A stretch of 64,000 nt of DNA, from the NCBI RefSeq assembly GCF_000585355.1, contig NZ_KK073873.1, positions 1,762,703-1,826,702 of the forward strand. Direction: 5' to 3'. The DNA comes from Xylanibacter oryzae DSM 17970 (GTDB lineage Bacteria; Bacteroidota; Bacteroidia; Bacteroidales; Bacteroidaceae). Under the pieces are notes generated by a model that was not told the origin of the DNA, searched no databases, and saw only the letters and a program-made list of their open reading frames with translations. Positions 35,216 through 43,773 of this stretch are shown in pieces. How positions within the stretch are numbered: position 1 is the stretch's first letter; the number at the start of each line of letters is the position of its first letter. A program made the position numbers and the translations under genes.

Positions 35216-36724
35216 TTATATCAATGCATCTATACCTGATTGTATTATCTGTTTGTATACACGTTCTGCGGTAAGTATCTCTGAACACGTCACTACTGTG
35301 CCTACCAGTACACCGAGCATGCCATGCGAGTTTACATTCTGACCTGTAAGCAGAAGGTTGGGAACCTTGGTCTTGTGCGATACACGGTAAGCCGGACCTT
35401 GGTTTATGTCTTTGACTACGCCATACATCGAACCCTCTTGCGTGCCTGTATAGTCAAGGTATGTGAGGGGCGACGCAGTTTTGTAACTTGAGATGCAATC
35501 CCTTATACCCGGGAAATCTTTCTCTACGGCATCCAAAAGGCGTTCAGCTTTTATCTTCTTGAACAATTCATAGTCTTCACCACGCCGACCTACTTTTGTG
35601 CCTATCCACTTATCGGTGTCTGCCATCTTCATATACGACAGAATGATGCCGCTCTCCGCATATTGAGGGTTGGCCTTATGGCAGAAATGCATATAAAGAT
35701 AACCTTTCGGCCAACTGCTAAGATCATAATTTTCGCATCCCCAAGGACTGTCTCCGCTATATCCATAGAAGTTAGAATTCATATATGGCATTGCGCCTTC
35801 CTTAAAATGTAGGAACAATGAGAATGTGGAGACTGTATTGGGGATAGCCTTGATACGTTCGCGATATGCCGAACGGATGATTTTAGTATCAAGCATCTCA
35901 AGCGTGCGTGCGGGATGTACATCTGATATGACAATATCTGCCGGGATAAACTCATCACATTCTACCTCTACACCTGTAGCTTTGACGTCATCACACAGAA
36001 TACTCGTAACTTTACGGTTTACCTGCACTTGCCCACCGTATCTCCGGATATTGGCGGCCAAAGATTTGGCTATTATATCACTGCCTCCGACTACACGGAA
36101 AGCACTCTGGTTGTAAAAATCCATTATAAAGGCGTGTTGCGCGAAAGGGGTTTTATCCTTCTCGGCGGCATACAAGGGGAGATTGCCCACAAGTACCTTC
36201 TTGATCAAGGGGTCAGAGAAAAGACTGTCAAGCACTTCATTAATACTACGACGCTGATACTCGGTATTTATTACCATATCAGTCTCAGCATAGTCAAGCG
36301 TATGCAATGATGAAGCGCCGGACACTTTCTGTATCAGGTCGAAATACTTTACGATATTGTCGTGCTCTTTAGGGAAATAAGAGGTCATCTGCTGTATAAA
36401 GGCTTCTCTGCCATTGGCAAATCTGAACCTCTCGCCTGCAAGCGAAATAATATCATATCCAGAAGTATCCAACCTGCCCAGTTGTATATCTTTGTCAATA
36501 TCAAGATACCTCAGCATACGATAGAGTGTCTGTCCGGGGTCGGCACTGCCTATAAAATGCATGCCTGTCTCAAACTTCACCTTATTGCGATAGAAGCACT
36601 GCAGACAGCCTCCTATCTGTCGGGCTTGCTCAAGAACAGTAACATCATAGCCGTTCTTAGCAAGAATAACTCCACAAGTTAATCCTCCTAATCCACTGCC
36701 TATGATTACTATTCGTTTGCTCAT
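35216..36724 (-). CDS. CrtI/CrtISO-type FAD oxidoreductase (first of two)
   Basis: A 502-residue protein: IVIIGSGLGGLTCGVILAKN with the Rossmann glycines, VLEQ, GGCLQCF, KFETGMHFIG, and the C-terminal LLLTGQNVNSHGMLG. It belongs to the same superfamily as the next gene and probably arose by tandem duplication. No membrane helix. The FAD site looks intact in both copies, so both may be active, perhaps on different double bonds or as a heterodimer (inference). It follows the exporter gene by 15 bp. Confidence 0.87.
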   Translation of the reverse strand: MSKRIVIIGSGLGGLTCGVILAKNGYDVTVLEQARQIGGCLQCFYRNKVKFETGMHFIGSADPGQTLYRMLRYLDIDKDIQLGRLDTSGYDIISLAGERFRFANGREAFIQQMTSYFPKEHDNIVKYFDLIQKVSGASSLHTLDYAETDMVINTEYQRRSINEVLDSLFSDPLIKKVLVGNLPLYAAEKDKTPFAQHAFIMDFYNQSAFRVVGGSDIIAKSLAANIRRYGGQVQVNRKVTSILCDDVKATGVEVECDEFIPADIVISDVHPARTLEMLDTKIIRSAYRERIKAIPNTVSTFSLFLHFKEGAMPYMNSNFYGYSGDSPWGCENYDLSSWPKGYLYMHFCHKANPQYAESGIILSYMKMADTDKWIGTKVGRRGEDYELFKKIKAERLLDAVEKDFPGIRDCISSYKTASPLTYLDYTGTQEGSMYGVVKDINQGPAYRVSHKTKVPNLLLTGQNVNSHGMLGVLVGTVVTCSEILTAERVYKQIIQSGIDALI

Positions 36725-36739
36725 TACATTATCGTATTA

Positions 36740-39700
36740 TTACTCATGCATTCTAAAGTGTAGATTGGATGGTATACAACTACAGTGGGATGCCAACTTA
36801 TAATGGTCTTCATCGCCCAAGTAAGCATATACTTCCTCATCATTATGGGCTAGTGCATACAACAGAGCTGTTTCGCCCTGACCGCAGTTGTCTATTACGA
36901 CATCGCCATTATCCATAACATGATACTCGATAGTATCTGTTCGGAAGATTCTGCTTAAAACCGACTTGCAGTTTCTTTCTACATCATGGCCTTTGTACAT
37001 ATACTTATAACGCACATAAGGCAGAAAATATTTGTAGTTTTCAATTCTTTCACATAAACTGTCGTAGTGATTTACATACATACGATGTATATCACGGGTG
37101 ATACGAAGGATATCTACAGGGGCATTAGTCTGCGGTTGTAGATTTATACGCTGTCCTATCTCCATATGGATGCTACCCTCGCGCAACATGAAGTCCTTCT
37201 TGGGCAGAACATGCCCCACTCCATGCAGGTATATTGGTATGATATCAAGGTGAAACTTCTGCGCCAGATAGAATGCTCCCTGATGAAATCTTTGTATTTT
37301 ACAATCGGCCGAACGTGTACCTTCGGGGAATACCACTATTGAATATCCTCTTGATGCAAGTGAACGAAGGCGCTCTTCGTTCTGTTCTATTCCGTCTGAA
37401 ACCGGATAGAACTCGGCATGCTGTATGATTTTGCCATAGAAGGGATTTTCCCATACCCAATCTTTGGTAAGTATGACAAGTTTTGGTGTAAGCATCATTA
37501 TACACATCAGGTCAAGATGCGACTGATGGTTGCTTATAATCACAGCAGGATTGTCAAAATGCTCTTCTACACTGTTGTTATAAGAGAAATGCACACCGGG
37601 CACTCTGTATATGATAAACTTGGATATGCTCTGAAGGAATCGATGATACCTTAAGACCTTCTTATCGGTTTTTTTCCCTATCAGGAAGTAAAAGAAGGTG
37701 AACGGCAGCATAAACACGAAGGTGCCAAAGATAAAGAAAAGAAGTGAGAACAACGAATATGCCAATCTCTTGATCGTGATAGGTACATCGCGTTTCTTGC
37801 CTTCTGACATGGTAAGCCATCTGAATACCATAGGTGGAAGGTAATAGGCCATAGCTACAACGGTGATCATTCCTACTACGGAAACTTCGGCCAAGGAGCG
37901 CATGGCTGGATGCTTAGACAAAATGAGGGTTCCCATACCGATAAACATAATGACGGCCGACAAGGCTACGCTATTCTTGTATGATGCAAGTGTCTTCTTA
38001 CCATAGGCATACTCGTACATGAGTCCCTCGGTTATGAATATGGTGTAGTCATCACCCTGACCGAATATGAATGTTGCCAATATGATGTTTACGATATTGA
38101 ATTGCAGACCGCTTAGGTCCATTATCCCGAGTATCCACAACCAACCAACAGCCAAGGGCAGGAAAGACAATAAACTGAGTTCGAATCTGCCGAAGGATAT
38201 CCACAGGAAGAAGAAGACAATGAACCCGCATACAAAACCGATATAATTGAAATTATTGGATAGTATTGTGACCAGTTGACTGCTTATATCACTTGTATCA
38301 AACACGAAAGTATGACCGGTATTAACGACGGTACGTAACTGACCGGCATGATGCTTTGGTACTTTAACATAATTGACAATACGGGTGGCACCATCACACT
38401 GTTGAACGAAATTACTGCCTACTACAAGGGTAAGTGGATTGAAGTAAGACGCATCATGCACCTGATACTGCTTTTTAAAGTTATTCTTATAGTTATCGAA
38501 CGCATTATCAGAAAATCCCTTTTTGGTATACTCCTCATCAAACACTCGCATTACATCCTGATGAGATTTCCAGAACTTGTTCCACTTCTCTATTCTTTGT
38601 CTCTGCAATGACGCTGACGGCAAAAAGTTATTTATACCGCTTACCTTATATTTGACTTTGGATAAGTCTGAATGCATCTTATTTATCATCAACTCGTTGT
38701 TTTTGAGAGCCTCATTGATATTGCTACCTTCGGCTACAGCATACATCGTGGTAAGTGAGTCGTGATCGGCTATACTAGACTGCAAGGTTTTGATGTCATC
38801 ACGTTGCTGATCTGTCATATAGTTGATGTGCTGCATATCCGAGTCGAAAGATGTGTCTAGACTGAAATAGGCAAATATGATGGTTAAGACTGCGAATATC
38901 AAGAATATCCACTTTCTGCTTAGCTTGTTTTTGAAATGAAGCTTATCTATATTAAACTCAAAATGGTTGGTAGTGGGCTTACGCGGTGATACGAGTACAG
39001 GTAAGAATATCAATACGAAGAGTATCGTACCTATTAGTACCAGTGAACCGAACAGGCCTAAATCACGCATGGCATCTGCATCGAGGAATACTAGACATAA
39101 GAATGCACCTACGGTGGTTATGTTGCCGATGAGCAATGGAGGTACCATCTCTCGAAGTGCCGTCTTCCGATTATTTTCGTGCTTGATATGGTCTAGAAAA
39201 TGCAACGGATAGTTGACGGCAATACCTATGATTACCGAACTTATCCCTATCACTATTATGGATATTCTGTCTCTGAATATTGCAATGCCTCCCATGGCGA
39301 ACATCCAACCGAATAGTAGTGATGCTCCGATCCACAACAGATCGTCTATACGCCTGAATGAATATATAAGTACTGCAAATATCAGTACTACGGCTAATGT
39401 GATGGAAAGGATGCTGTCTTTCTTTATCTGCGAGGCGTTTGTTACAGCTATCAGTGGCGCCCCAACAGCAGATACATGTATCTCAGGATAAGAGACTTTC
39501 AGTCGACTGATTACATCATCCAACTTATCTGCGATAGTCTGGTTCATCTTTGACTCACTGATGCCATAAGGCGATGAGAAGAATACGAAACCTTTATCAC
39601 CTGTCTTATTCAGAATATAACCACCGTTAACCTGATAATTGTCACTTACTTTTAAAGTTTGAAGTCGTGAGTATATAGGTGTAAAGAGATGCAACGGATC

Positions 39701-40222
39701 TTTAGACAGGTTGCGTGTCAATATTCCTGCTGTAGGAAGCATAAGTAGACGCTTGTCCGAATCCAGTTGTCGGGATATGTAGGTATGGTCTTTCAATAGA
39801 GAGTCTATCCTTGAATAGTCTTCTTCGGTCATGAAATAAGGGTAATTATCACCGATAAAATCTGAAACGCCGATGATCTGAGAGTCATCAATACTGACCT
39901 GCATATCTTTTACCACATGCTGCTTATCCACTTTATGCCACAATGTACCGAAGGCATCCATGGCCCGAGTCATTCCATTTACGTCTGTATTGCGGTCCTT
40001 CGAGAATATCACGACTATCTTATTCTGACTGCCAAGGTTATTATAGACAGACTCATACTTCTCTACCTGCTTATTTTGTGGAAGAAAATCTGCGATATTC
40101 TCTTCATAATGCAGGTTTAGGGCCAAAAATGATGATGCAAGGAGACTGACGATAAATAGTACTATCAAGAGTCTTCTATGCTTAGCAAAATAACTGTATA
40201 TAGACAAAAATAACCTTATCAT
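36740..40222 (-). CDS. MMPL/RND-type exporter fused to a PlsC-like acyltransferase and a C-terminal Rossmann-like tail
   Basis: A 1160-residue fusion. The first about 850 residues form an MMPL/RND-superfamily exporter: a first helix (about 17-36), a large periplasmic loop (about 37-255), five or six helices (about 262-415), a second loop and a second helix block (about 660-810). Then comes an LPLAT domain (about 880-1050) with NHQSHLD (H-x4-D) and FPEGTRS. The last about 110 residues end in a GDVVIDNCGQGETALLYALA stretch, like the first beta-alpha unit of a SAM-methyltransferase fold but too short for a whole enzyme. It overlaps the GT2 gene by 1 bp. Likely role: moving the polyene lipid across the inner membrane and acylating it. 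Confidence 0.9.
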   Translation of the reverse strand: MIRLFLSIYSYFAKHRRLLIVLFIVSLLASSFLALNLHYEENIADFLPQNKQVEKYESVYNNLGSQNKIVVIFSKDRNTDVNGMTRAMDAFGTLWHKVDKQHVVKDMQVSIDDSQIIGVSDFIGDNYPYFMTEEDYSRIDSLLKDHTYISRQLDSDKRLLMLPTAGILTRNLSKDPLHLFTPIYSRLQTLKVSDNYQVNGGYILNKTGDKGFVFFSSPYGISESKMNQTIADKLDDVISRLKVSYPEIHVSAVGAPLIAVTNASQIKKDSILSITLAVVLIFAVLIYSFRRIDDLLWIGASLLFGWMFAMGGIAIFRDRISIIVIGISSVIIGIAVNYPLHFLDHIKHENNRKTALREMVPPLLIGNITTVGAFLCLVFLDADAMRDLGLFGSLVLIGTILFVLIFLPVLVSPRKPTTNHFEFNIDKLHFKNKLSRKWIFLIFAVLTIIFAYFSLDTSFDSDMQHINYMTDQQRDDIKTLQSSIADHDSLTTMYAVAEGSNINEALKNNELMINKMHSDLSKVKYKVSGINNFLPSASLQRQRIEKWNKFWKSHQDVMRVFDEEYTKKGFSDNAFDNYKNNFKKQYQVHDASYFNPLTLVVGSNFVQQCDGATRIVNYVKVPKHHAGQLRTVVNTGHTFVFDTSDISSQLVTILSNNFNYIGFVCGFIVFFFLWISFGRFELSLLSFLPLAVGWLWILGIMDLSGLQFNIVNIILATFIFGQGDDYTIFITEGLMYEYAYGKKTLASYKNSVALSAVIMFIGMGTLILSKHPAMRSLAEVSVVGMITVVAMAYYLPPMVFRWLTMSEGKKRDVPITIKRLAYSLFSLLFFIFGTFVFMLPFTFFYFLIGKKTDKKVLRYHRFLQSISKFIIYRVPGVHFSYNNSVEEHFDNPAVIISNHQSHLDLMCIMMLTPKLVILTKDWVWENPFYGKIIQHAEFYPVSDGIEQNEERLRSLASRGYSIVVFPEGTRSADCKIQRFHQGAFYLAQKFHLDIIPIYLHGVGHVLPKKDFMLREGSIHMEIGQRINLQPQTNAPVDILRITRDIHRMYVNHYDSLCERIENYKYFLPYVRYKYMYKGHDVERNCKSVLSRIFRTDTIEYHVMDNGDVVIDNCGQGETALLYALAHNDEEVYAYLGDEDHYKLASHCSCIPSNLHFRMHE

Positions 40223-40986
40223 TAACCTATTAACCTCCTAATTATTCTCATTGGTAAACCGTAAACTACGGCAAGAAAACATAACACGATATTCAATATA
40301 CTGATTCTGACAAAATCTGTGACCGGCCGGAAATGCGAAACGCGCTCTCCTGAAGGTGGGTAATATACTCTTATATCAAGTGGTTGGAGCTTGATGCCAT
40401 GCCAGGCCGAAAAGACCAGTAACTCAAGTTCGGCTTCATATCGTGATGTAATATAATTTAGCCCTCTCATCATACTCAAGGGATACAGTCTATAACCTGT
40501 CTGTGTATCCGGCAAGTTCAATCCTGTTTGTATCATGAACCAGAAATTAGAGAACTTGTTTGCAAATGAACTGCCGCTTGAGAGATTCTCATTTTTTAGA
40601 TTTCTGTTGCCGACAATAAGTGTATCAGGATTTTTAGTTATGGCATCAAGAAATAATGGTATATCTTCAGGATAATGCTGTCCATCTGAGTCTATGGTTA
40701 TAGCATAACGATAGCCATATTCCTTGGCTTCTATGAGACCGTCTCTCAATGCAATACCCTTACCTTGATTGTACTGATGACTAATGAGCATTATGGGCAG
40801 CATAGCCGACTTCAAAAGAGTTTCTGTATTGTCGGTGCTTCCGTCATCAATGACAATAACATCTGATGAATACAAAAGAATACGTTCAAGGATCTCTATT
40901 ATAGTACCGGCATTATTATATGTAGGTACTATGACACAGATTTTCTCTTCACGCATATTCTTTATTATATCATCGTATGGCTTCAT
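40222..40986 (-). CDS. Family 2 glycosyltransferase of the polyene cluster
   Basis: A 254-residue GT-A protein: CVIVPTYNNAGTIIEIL, IDDGSTDNT, and TIDSDGQHYPEDIP with the DxD site. A single C-terminal hydrophobic segment (about 228-245) may anchor it. The family transfers a sugar from an NDP- or polyprenyl-linked donor. In aryl polyene clusters such an enzyme is thought to help build the head group that is joined to the polyene; the substrate is not known here. It overlaps the dehydratase gene by 17 bp and the exporter gene by 1 bp. Confidence 0.9.
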   Translation of the reverse strand: MKPYDDIIKNMREEKICVIVPTYNNAGTIIEILERILLYSSDVIVIDDGSTDNTETLLKSAMLPIMLISHQYNQGKGIALRDGLIEAKEYGYRYAITIDSDGQHYPEDIPLFLDAITKNPDTLIVGNRNLKNENLSSGSSFANKFSNFWFMIQTGLNLPDTQTGYRLYPLSMMRGLNYITSRYEAELELLVFSAWHGIKLQPLDIRVYYPPSGERVSHFRPVTDFVRISILNIVLCFLAVVYGLPMRIIRRLIG

Positions 40987-41341
40987 AGACTACAGATATT
41001 TTAGCGAATTGAACAGAGTCATCATAAACTACTGCCTGTACTTTATATTCATTTCCATCAACAGTTATTTTCTTAACCAGAACGGTCACTTCATCATTGT
41101 TTACAGGTGAAAGTACAGAGAGGAACTTTACATTGCGTACTTTCTTAAGTTCCAATCTTAGTAAGGTCTTACTTTCCATCAGTTCTGTAATTATCTGTAT
41201 CATACAGACACCCGGAGTAATCGGATTATCCGGGAAATGTGACTTGTAGATAATATGGTCAGCATTAAGTTTAATACGCCAAGAGCAAGTGCCATCTACA
41301 GGTACATCTATAATATGAAAGAAGTCGCCTAATAATTTCAT
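40970..41341 (-). CDS. FabZ-like 3-hydroxyacyl-ACP dehydratase
   Basis: A 123-residue single hot-dog protein with HFPDNPITPGV (catalytic His about 35), matching the FabZ HFPG-x-P-x-x-PGV motif. The Glu/Gln helix position reads MIQIITELM. It would remove water from 3-hydroxyacyl-ACP to make the double bonds of the polyene. It is one of two dehydratase-like proteins in the cluster, which could act as a heterodimer as described for aryl polyene synthesis (inference). It overlaps both neighbours. Confidence 0.86.
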   Translation of the reverse strand: MKLLGDFFHIIDVPVDGTCSWRIKLNADHIIYKSHFPDNPITPGVCMIQIITELMESKTLLRLELKKVRNVKFLSVLSPVNNDEVTVLVKKITVDGNEYKVQAVVYDDSVQFAKISVVYEAIR

Positions 41342-41781
41342 TACTCTTCAATTTTTTTAAATGAATATTTTATTCCTCGTTTAATATTATCAAGTGTTAT
41401 CTCGCCGTCTTTGCTAAAATAGATAGCTCTCGACTTTGAATGTTTATTGGGATATGAAAAGAGGTATCGCCAATCAGCTTTTATCGTTTTCTTTATATAC
41501 CACTTATTCAAAAAACTTATAACGTTGATGAGCTTGATATGGTCTTTTTCTGTGTCGTATCTGAAATCAAAGGCTTTAACACCAAACTCATTTACGATGC
41601 TGCCTACAATATTAGAGCTGTCTTTCTTCATCATACAGACTCCGGTAATGCCAGCCTTCTTGTACTGTATCAGTAAAGAATACTGAGCACGACCGTCTGT
41701 GCCAAACGATATAGCGCTTTGGGCATGGACTGCAGCAGACAGCATGAACAGTAGACTAATCAACGTCAAAAACTTTCTCAT
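41341..41781 (-). CDS. Secreted LolB-like or DUF3261-like protein
   Basis: A 146-residue protein with a signal peptide (about 1-20, ending AVHAQ) and no lipobox. The stretch GVCMMKKDSSNIVGSIVNEF followed by GVKAFDFRY is like the beta-strand core of LolB-type lipid-binding proteins; the family is not certain. It overlaps the LolA-like gene by 26 bp, so the two may act in sequence to carry a lipid-like product from the inner to the outer membrane (inference). Confidence 0.6.
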   Translation of the reverse strand: MRKFLTLISLLFMLSAAVHAQSAISFGTDGRAQYSLLIQYKKAGITGVCMMKKDSSNIVGSIVNEFGVKAFDFRYDTEKDHIKLINVISFLNKWYIKKTIKADWRYLFSYPNKHSKSRAIYFSKDGEITLDNIKRGIKYSFKKIEE

Positions 41782-42388
41782 TTACCGGTGTATTTGATTT
41801 TACATTCTTCAATTTTATATATGTGGTATCACCACTTTTCTCTATCATCTGGACATCTGTAACCATAGCTCTTCGTTGACTGAATGTAAGTACAATCTTT
41901 TGGAACATCTGTCGTATATCTTTCTTTCTTGGAAACAGTACGGCTGTCCATTCATCTCCATTATCATACATTATGACTGCAAAATTATGATAATCAGAAA
42001 GACACTGACCGGTAATACTGTTCATCATTATACCAGCTATCTCGTTAAACAGTTTGCTAGACCTTACATCAATAATATCCTTACGCTTATTGGATTTAAG
42101 CATCACCTTATTACCATTCATAACAAAGATATAATTGTATGGTGATAGATATTCCCATCTCAATTTGCCGCCCTGCTTGTAATACATCTGTCCTCTGGAT
42201 ACCATGTTGTCATTAAGCATCTGCAAATGTTTGGTCTGCGTAAAATCACATTCTAGTGATCTTATTGAACTGGCCGTACGACCTATCGCATTTATCATGT
42301 TATCTCTGGCTACGCCTTGTACCTGACGACCTTGAGCACTACATGACATTACTGTCAACAATGATAATATTAATAATTTAAACCTCAT
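41756..42388 (-). CDS. LolA-like outer-membrane lipoprotein carrier
   Basis: A 210-residue periplasmic protein with a signal peptide (about 1-18). SIRSLECDFTQTKHLQMLND (about 42-61) and GQMYYKQGGKLRWEYLSPYN (about 66-85) are the LolA hallmark strands; VMLKSNKRKD follows. LolA binds acyl chains in a half-barrel. A dedicated LolA-like carrier is a standard part of aryl polyene clusters, where it is presumed to transport the polyene lipid. It overlaps the LolB-like gene. Confidence 0.88.
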   Translation of the reverse strand: MRFKLLILSLLTVMSCSAQGRQVQGVARDNMINAIGRTASSIRSLECDFTQTKHLQMLNDNMVSRGQMYYKQGGKLRWEYLSPYNYIFVMNGNKVMLKSNKRKDIIDVRSSKLFNEIAGIMMNSITGQCLSDYHNFAVIMYDNGDEWTAVLFPRKKDIRQMFQKIVLTFSQRRAMVTDVQMIEKSGDTTYIKLKNVKSNTPVNEKVFDVD

Positions 42389-42398
42389 ATTACTTTTA

Positions 42399-42752
42399 TT
42401 ATTTTACTATTAAACAACAACCTAACATTATGAATCCCACTCCGCACCATCTATAGACAGATATATGCTCATGAAAGAAGAATATGGCTGCAAACATTCC
42501 AAATACATAACTTAAACTTATCATAGGATATGCCATACTGAATGGGAAGTGCTTAAGGATATACATCCATAATAAGGACGCTCCCCCGTAAAGTATTCCA
42601 CAGCCTAAGAACTCCCAGTTGGTAAGCAAACGTATAAAGAAGTTCCAGTTCCATCCGAAGTGTCCCATCTTTGCCAAGGCAAACTTGAGAAGAACTTGTC
42701 CACCCGAAAGCAGAATGCTCTGTATTATTGATAAAGGTATTATTCTCCACAT
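42399..42752 (-). CDS. Small EamA/SMR-like membrane protein
   Basis: A 117-residue protein with four membrane helices (about 4-24, 40-60, 68-88, 97-115), the size of SMR/EmrE or ArnE/ArnF-type half-transporters. GGQVLLKFALAKM and YPMISLSYVFG are family-like. ArnE/F-type proteins flip undecaprenyl-linked sugars, which would suit the nearby GT2 (inference). It overlaps the ketosynthase-like gene by 13 bp. Confidence 0.82.
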   Translation of the reverse strand: MWRIIPLSIIQSILLSGGQVLLKFALAKMGHFGWNWNFFIRLLTNWEFLGCGILYGGASLLWMYILKHFPFSMAYPMISLSYVFGMFAAIFFFHEHISVYRWCGVGFIMLGCCLIVK

Positions 42753-43771
42753 AATGATTCTAATAAGATGATTGAATAATTCTTCCCGTCAGACTGGTTG
42801 AATATGATAATCGACTTAGGTCTGATATATTTTTTGTCTCTATTATTTATAAATAAATGCTCCGGTATAACCTCTTTATTAATGCAAGTGGCTGCGACAT
42901 AAACACCTAAAGCAGACGCAGAAAAACAGTCGCCAAACAAATGCTTGTATTGTATTAACGGTATATTTTCGAAGATATCTCTATTATTATGATAATGAAT
43001 ATCATTATCAGCATTACCGTTCACCCCGAGAACAACAGCATCTATATCTGTCATACGTTTACCTGCATCAGAAAGTACCTTTTTCAAGGCATCACTTATC
43101 TGTTGGTGAGAAGGTTTGTACATTATTTTTATTCCAGCTAGACGACACGTAGCTGATTGGCGACATCGATCTGAAGTACTTAGTATCATAGACACGGAGG
43201 CTTCACCACATATTTTTCCATTAACGCCTATCTTTTCTGCTAATGAATACACAGTCGGTGTAACCTCATCATGAGCTCCTACTAATGCAGACGTTATCTT
43301 ATCCAACTGCATTTGAGTCCATGCATCATATAGTGCGCTTTCAAAAGATATACCCCTATGCGAATATGTTGCATTATAACCATTATTATGAGTATGTATG
43401 GCAATAAGCGAACTGATGGTATTGTGAGTAGACTGCATAAAACTGGTTGGTGTAAGAAGATTCTCACCATCATTACACATACTACCTAGAAATTTTTCAG
43501 TATTTTCTATACACCCTAAACCCGTTCCTGTTATGATGGCGTCGGGCTTCTCTATGTCTGCATGCTTAAGTGCCGTGATGGATGTTGCCATTGCCCGCTT
43601 GAGTATTTTGCCCATTCTACGGCCCTCTATAGGTGTAATGAAACCTTTAAAACTTGGATCTAAGCTTCGTATATATGAAGTACCATAAGATACAGGTGTG
43701 GACATCCAATCATCAACTAGAGGTTGCTGAATAGATATCTGCTCGGCCGAAACTATATATACTTCCTTCAT
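42740..43771 (-). CDS. Ketosynthase-like protein without the catalytic cysteine (chain-length-factor-like)
   Basis: A 343-residue protein with the thiolase-fold pattern (MEKEVY-like start, IITGTGLGCIENTEKF, FMQSTHNTISS). Where active ketosynthases have A-C-x-x-G, this reads YSHRGISFESAL, so the Cys is replaced; the downstream catalytic His-Gly-Thr motif is also not evident (NGNADNDIHYH instead). It is shorter than FabF. It likely pairs with the active ketosynthase encoded 2 bp upstream, like the chain-length factor of type II polyketide and aryl polyene systems (inference). Confidence 0.8.
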   Translation of the reverse strand: MKEVYIVSAEQISIQQPLVDDWMSTPVSYGTSYIRSLDPSFKGFITPIEGRRMGKILKRAMATSITALKHADIEKPDAIITGTGLGCIENTEKFLGSMCNDGENLLTPTSFMQSTHNTISSLIAIHTHNNGYNATYSHRGISFESALYDAWTQMQLDKITSALVGAHDEVTPTVYSLAEKIGVNGKICGEASVSMILSTSDRCRQSATCRLAGIKIMYKPSHQQISDALKKVLSDAGKRMTDIDAVVLGVNGNADNDIHYHNNRDIFENIPLIQYKHLFGDCFSASALGVYVAATCINKEVIPEHLFINNRDKKYIRPKSIIIFNQSDGKNYSIILLESLCGE

Positions 43772-43773
43772 AC

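Noticed and set aside
33704..36724. Carotenoid biosynthesis genes
   Set aside because: No phytoene synthase, cyclase or GGPP synthase is present; the operon context is polyene ACP chemistry.
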